From Desulfobacteraceae bacterium (GTDB taxonomy: Bacteria > Desulfobacterota > DSM-4660 > Desulfatiglandales > Desulfatiglandaceae), in the NCBI GenBank assembly GCA_030611815.1, contig JAUWPC010000177.1, forward strand, positions 1 to 7,079: DNA of 7,079 nt, in the 5' to 3' direction. Both the position numbers and the translations under genes were made by a program. Positions 5,028-7,079 of the stretch are shown here, piece by piece. The notes beneath the pieces were generated by a model. It was not told the origin of the DNA and made no database searches. It was given only the letters and a program-made list of their open reading frames with translations. Each line of letters starts with the position of its first letter. Position 1 is the stretch's first letter.

Positions 5028-6359
5028 CTAATCGCCAATCCGCGCGGACACGCTAATCCTTATTTCCGGCAGGTATTTGCTGTCTGTCTTGAGATTGATC
5101 ATATCGTAATACCTGCCCTTTTCCTTTTTCAAGTTTTCCACTGTCAGGACATAGATCTTTTTTCCTGATTCTTCCACTTCCTTGAGGTCGCATTTGATGT
5201 TTTTCCCGTCGCGTGGTTTCACCTCGGTGATTGAAAAGGGGTATTTATCATTGGGTATGATCCTGACCGATCCCTTTACCGGCTTTCCGGCAGATCCTCT
5301 CAACGTTAAACGCCTCGGCTTGATAGAAGCGATTTCCGGCGCCCATATTTCACCCCAAATCGGAATGGTTATCTCTTTTTGAATTTTGTTTGTGGTAAAG
5401 AGCCTGATGGTGTCGCTAAACCTGCCCGGGGTCTTTTTTTTGTTTTCCACTGTAAGGAGATACACTTTGCTATCAGCTTCTTTGGATGTTGTCAGGGTGA
5501 AGCGGATGTTTTCTCCTTTATCCGCCTTCGCCTCTACTATATCAAACATCTGTTCTTTTTTAGGAACAATCGTTACTGAAGCCTTTATCGCCTCCCCTGT
5601 ATTTCCCTTCAACTGAACGGTCCCTGTTGGTGTTATGGCGGCAATCTGCCGGGCCTTGATATTGCCGTATACGGGGATAGTCAGTTCTTTTCGGATACTG
5701 CTTGTAGTAAGGAGCCTAATTGTATCCCGGTATCTCCCCTTCGTTTCCCTTCTGTTTTCCACGGTCAGGAGATAGATCTTTCCATCAGGTTGTTTTGTTT
5801 CGGTCAAAGAGATACTGAGCTCTTTCCCTCTGTCTGCTTTGGCCTCTACAATGTCAAACAAGCCCTTAGTAGCAGGGGTGATTTTCACAGAAACCTTTAT
5901 TTCTGTTCCGGCCTCACCGTTCAGGGACACCCTGGATGGGGAAATGATTGCAAATTTCTTGACGTTGCCTTTGACACTAAGGTCTGAAACGGGGTGTTTC
6001 TTGTCGTTCGTATATACCTTTATGGTCTTTTTAAGGGCCCTTCCACCATAACCTCTTGTGCTTAACTTGACGGATATCTTTCCCTCTCCACCTGGGGGGA
6101 TTTGCCTCGTAAAGGAGGCTATTATGCACCCTCACCCACCCGAGACTTTTTTAACGTCAAGGGTGGCCGTGCCCTTGTTTTGAATCACGAAGTCGTGCAC
6201 AACATCTATGCCCTCAAACACGGCATCGAATTCAAACCCGGGTTCAGGGAAAACCACAGAGGGTGAATCTTTGACCTCGTTTTGTACTCCCCAAGCCATG
6301 ACCATCAAACAGAAAACAAAAAACGAACAACACAGACCTATAAAACCACCTTTTTTCAT
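5028..6359 (-). CDS. Predicted selenoprotein: exported DUF1573 protein (Sec76-Gly-Cys78) with three Ig-like repeats
   Basis: Two ORFs in one frame are split only by TGA at 6134-6132, with 67 open codons between that TGA and the first start-like codon of the second ORF. Readthrough gives 443 residues. Residues 1-24 are a signal peptide. Residues about 42-130 match DUF1573: FDAVFEGIDVVHDFVIQNKG, then KKVSGG-U-GCIIASF and IPPGGEGKISVKL. The family normally has a conserved Cys-Gly-Cys here, so UGA encodes the first Cys position (Sec76) and Cys78 is kept. Three tandem units of about 100 residues follow (about 137-236, 240-338, 343-443), each with (Y/V)LLTVEN or YVLTVEN and GR(Y/F)xDxI(R/N)L. They are probably beta-sandwich domains. 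ATG 6359 is chosen because GAGG lies 7 nt upstream; TTG 6365 is too close to that site. It is first in the operon with the DsbA-like selenoprotein. The function of DUF1573 is unknown; a thiol/selenol redox or metal role is inference. A pseudogene is the alternative. Confidence 0.86.
6081..6119 (-). promoter_or_regulatory. Candidate SECIS region of the DUF1573 gene (two hairpins)
   Basis: After the UGA the mRNA can form hairpin I, GCCUC-CUUUAC-GAGGC (nt 16-31; 6119-6104). Hairpin II is nt 35-54 (6100-6081): UCCC pairs with GGGA and CC with GG, with bulged bases between and an AGGU loop starting 38 nt after the UGA. Hairpin II shares the AGGU loop and near-equal spacing with the SECIS candidate at 4508-4525, so I favour it. 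Its distance is just beyond the usual model limit and the stem is bulged, so confidence is moderate. Hairpin I is cleaner but lacks G at the start of its loop. Confidence 0.45.
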
Positions 6360-6374
6360 TATCAAACCTCGTAC

Positions 6375-6386
6375 TATAACGTTATA
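6375..6386. promoter_or_regulatory. 12-bp palindrome in the selenoprotein operon leader
   Basis: TATAACGTTATA is a perfect palindrome between the predicted promoter and the ribosome-binding site of the DUF1573 gene. It could be an operator for a dimeric regulator. No regulator is identifiable, and chance cannot be excluded in AT-rich DNA. Confidence 0.25.
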
Positions 6387-6411
6387 TGAAAGCGCCTAAA
6401 GTTTAAAGTGA

Positions 6412-6440
6412 ACTAAAGTGCCTAAAGTTAAGGATGTCAA
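6412..6440 (-). promoter_or_regulatory. Sigma-70-like promoter of the two-gene selenoprotein operon
   Basis: On the minus strand TTGACA (6440-6435), a 17-nt spacer and TTTAGT (6417-6412) give a perfect -35 with good spacing. The expected start is near 6405, giving a leader of about 45 nt. The direct repeats GCCTAAAGTT (plus-strand 6394-6403 and 6420-6429), 26 bp apart, flank the -10 and may be an operator pair. Confidence 0.45.
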
Positions 6441-6889
6441 CTAATTACATTAAGATTGTACTCAACCCGTGCTTTCATGCTTCGTTGTGTCCTTTGGGGC
6501 ATGGCCGTTAATAGTGATATTCGAACAATCCGCAGACCAGCCTGCCACGTGCCCGCAATGCTTCGCAACGCGAGGCGGGCGGGCTGCGAGGCACAAGCGG
6601 GCAGGTTACGCAGATTGACGCAGAGCACCAATACATTCCACCCATCCTATTCAATACCCAGTACCTAATACCCAATACCTAAGACTTACTCAGCATCCTT
6701 CATCCCCTCAATCTTTACCCCGTGAAATTCATGATAGTTACAGCGGAGCACATTTCACCGGGGCCACAATCCCTCAATCCTTGAATTCCTACATACTCCT
6801 TTATCCATACACCACGCAACAAAAAAACGTCTGGTCGGCTTGTTTGAAGGCCTCGTAAAATGAGATTTTTTGGGGCTGCAGAATACGAC
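6441..6889. other. Non-coding, repeat-rich intergenic region
   Basis: I see no gene here; short ORFs on both strands lack ribosome-binding sites and family features. Contents: a GC-rich imperfect inverted repeat from CCTGCC (6541) to GGGCAGG (ending 6605). A 14-bp tandem duplication AATACCCAGTACCT/AATACCCAATACCT lies at 6653-6680 (one mismatch). CCCCGTGAAAT (6718-6728) pairs with ATTTCACCGGGG (6752-6763) with one bulge across a 23-nt loop. A 6771-6790 segment (ATCCCTCAATCC) recalls the ATTTAGGGATT-type phrases at 821-838 and 3960-3985. These look like degenerate dispersed intergenic repeats. Confidence 0.5.
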
Positions 6890-6916
6890 TTGACATCTGC
6901 ACCGTGGACTGATACT
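6890..6916 (+). promoter_or_regulatory. Promoter candidate for tRNA-Val
   Basis: TTGACA (6890-6895), a 15-nt spacer and GATACT (6911-6916) lie just ahead of the tRNA, with transcription expected to start a few bases before its 5' end. The spacer is a little short for sigma-70, but no other candidate fits as well. Confidence 0.5.
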
Positions 6917-6929
6917 TAAAAAAAATTAC

Positions 6930-7004
6930 AGGCACGTAGCTCAGGGGGAGAGCACTACCCTGACACGGTAGGGGTCCAGGGTTCAAATCCCTGCGTGCCT
7001 ACCA
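6930..7004 (+). tRNA. tRNA-Val (anticodon GAC)
   Basis: The full cloverleaf folds by hand. The acceptor AGGCACG (6930-6936) pairs fully with CGTGCCT (6994-7000). The D stem is GCTC/GAGC, and the anticodon stem CTACC/GGTAG encloses the loop CTGACAC, giving anticodon GAC at 6962-6964. The variable loop is 5 nt, and the T stem CAGGG/CCCTG encloses TTCAAAT. Discriminator A7001 and CCA (7002-7004) are encoded. It reads valine codons GUC and GUU. It is a single gene with its own promoter candidate and terminator. No integrase or attachment-site duplication is seen beside it. Confidence 0.95.
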
Positions 7005-7021
7005 GATGATTTCAATAAGTT

Positions 7022-7057
7022 AGGGCCGGTTGGAAATTACCGGCCCTTTCTTTTTTT
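7022..7057 (+). terminator. Rho-independent terminator after tRNA-Val
   Basis: AGGGCCGGT (7022-7030) pairs with ACCGGCCCT (7039-7047) around an 8-nt loop, followed by a T-rich run with seven consecutive T (7051-7057). This is a strong intrinsic terminator 17 nt after the tRNA CCA. Confidence 0.93.
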
Positions 7058-7079
7058 GTAAACGTTTACAGGTTCAGAA

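Noticed and set aside
5182..6051. Several plus-strand ORFs of 63-76 residues
   Set aside because: They are antisense shadows of the DUF1573 gene repeats; their similarity to each other comes from the repeats on the other strand.
4115..6359. Genome-wide reassignment of UGA to Trp or Gly
   Set aside because: The genes here use TGG for Trp, and both infA and the zinc-ribbon gene end in TGA. UGA appears in frame only at the two cysteine positions.
4115..6359. Four independent genes, with GTG starts at 4543 and 5930 for the downstream halves
   Set aside because: The downstream halves would begin inside domains, without ribosome-binding sites, and the DUF1573 frame stays open for 67 codons before the supposed GTG start. 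The joined proteins match full domain architectures.
4115..6359. Pseudogenes or sequencing errors
   Set aside because: Each gene has exactly one stop, each at a functionally key Cys, with SECIS-like hairpins nearby. Not fully excluded without resequencing or homologues.
6437..6668. Overlapping ORFs on both strands in the GC-rich intergenic region
   Set aside because: No ribosome-binding sites, low-complexity composition from inverted repeats, no recognisable domain.
6653..6680. CRISPR-like array
   Set aside because: Only two adjacent 14-bp units with no spacers; it is a plain tandem duplication.
6930..7079. tRNA-Val as an integration site for a genomic island
   Set aside because: No integrase gene and no repeat of the tRNA 3' end is visible in the window.

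Overview
The window reads as a chromosomal piece of an anaerobic, selenium-using bacterium, most likely a member of the Desulfobacterota (former Deltaproteobacteria). This rests on gene content: a formate dehydrogenase maturation factor (fdhD), methylmalonyl-CoA epimerase, a secreted FlgO-like/FG-GAP protein, two predicted selenoproteins, and many short dispersed intergenic repeats. No taxonomic marker such as rRNA is present, so the placement is an inference.

Layout. Positions 1-677 (minus) hold fdhD, cut by the left edge. Next is infA (922-1137, plus, TTG start), convergent with methylmalonyl-CoA epimerase (1155-1559, minus). A small zinc-ribbon protein (1721-1972, plus) is followed by about 360 bp of intergenic DNA holding a 135-bp MITE-like palindromic element (2125-2259). 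A 531-residue exported protein with a FlgO/TolB-N-like domain and FG-GAP repeats lies at 2332-3927 (plus).

The centre of interest is the minus-strand block 6359-4115. Plain six-frame translation shows four separate ORFs there, but they are two genes, each interrupted by one in-frame TGA at a catalytic or conserved cysteine position. The upstream gene (6359-5028) is an exported DUF1573-family protein in which TGA replaces the first Cys of the family's Cys-Gly-Cys motif (Sec76-Gly-Cys78), followed by three tandem Ig-like repeats. The downstream gene (4963-4115) is an exported DsbA-like thioredoxin in which TGA replaces the first Cys of the CPYC active site (Sec137-Pro-Tyr-Cys140), joined to a short beta-propeller-like segment. 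A hairpin with an AGGU loop lies 34-38 nt after each TGA, as expected for bacterial SECIS elements. I read this as a two-gene operon of periplasmic selenoproteins, possibly redox partners. The DUF1573 selenoprotein is the part I do not recognise from known selenoprotein families.

The right end (about 6441-6889) is non-coding and full of inverted and tandem repeats. It ends with a tRNA-Val(GAC) gene (6930-7004) that has its own promoter candidate and a strong intrinsic terminator (7022-7057).
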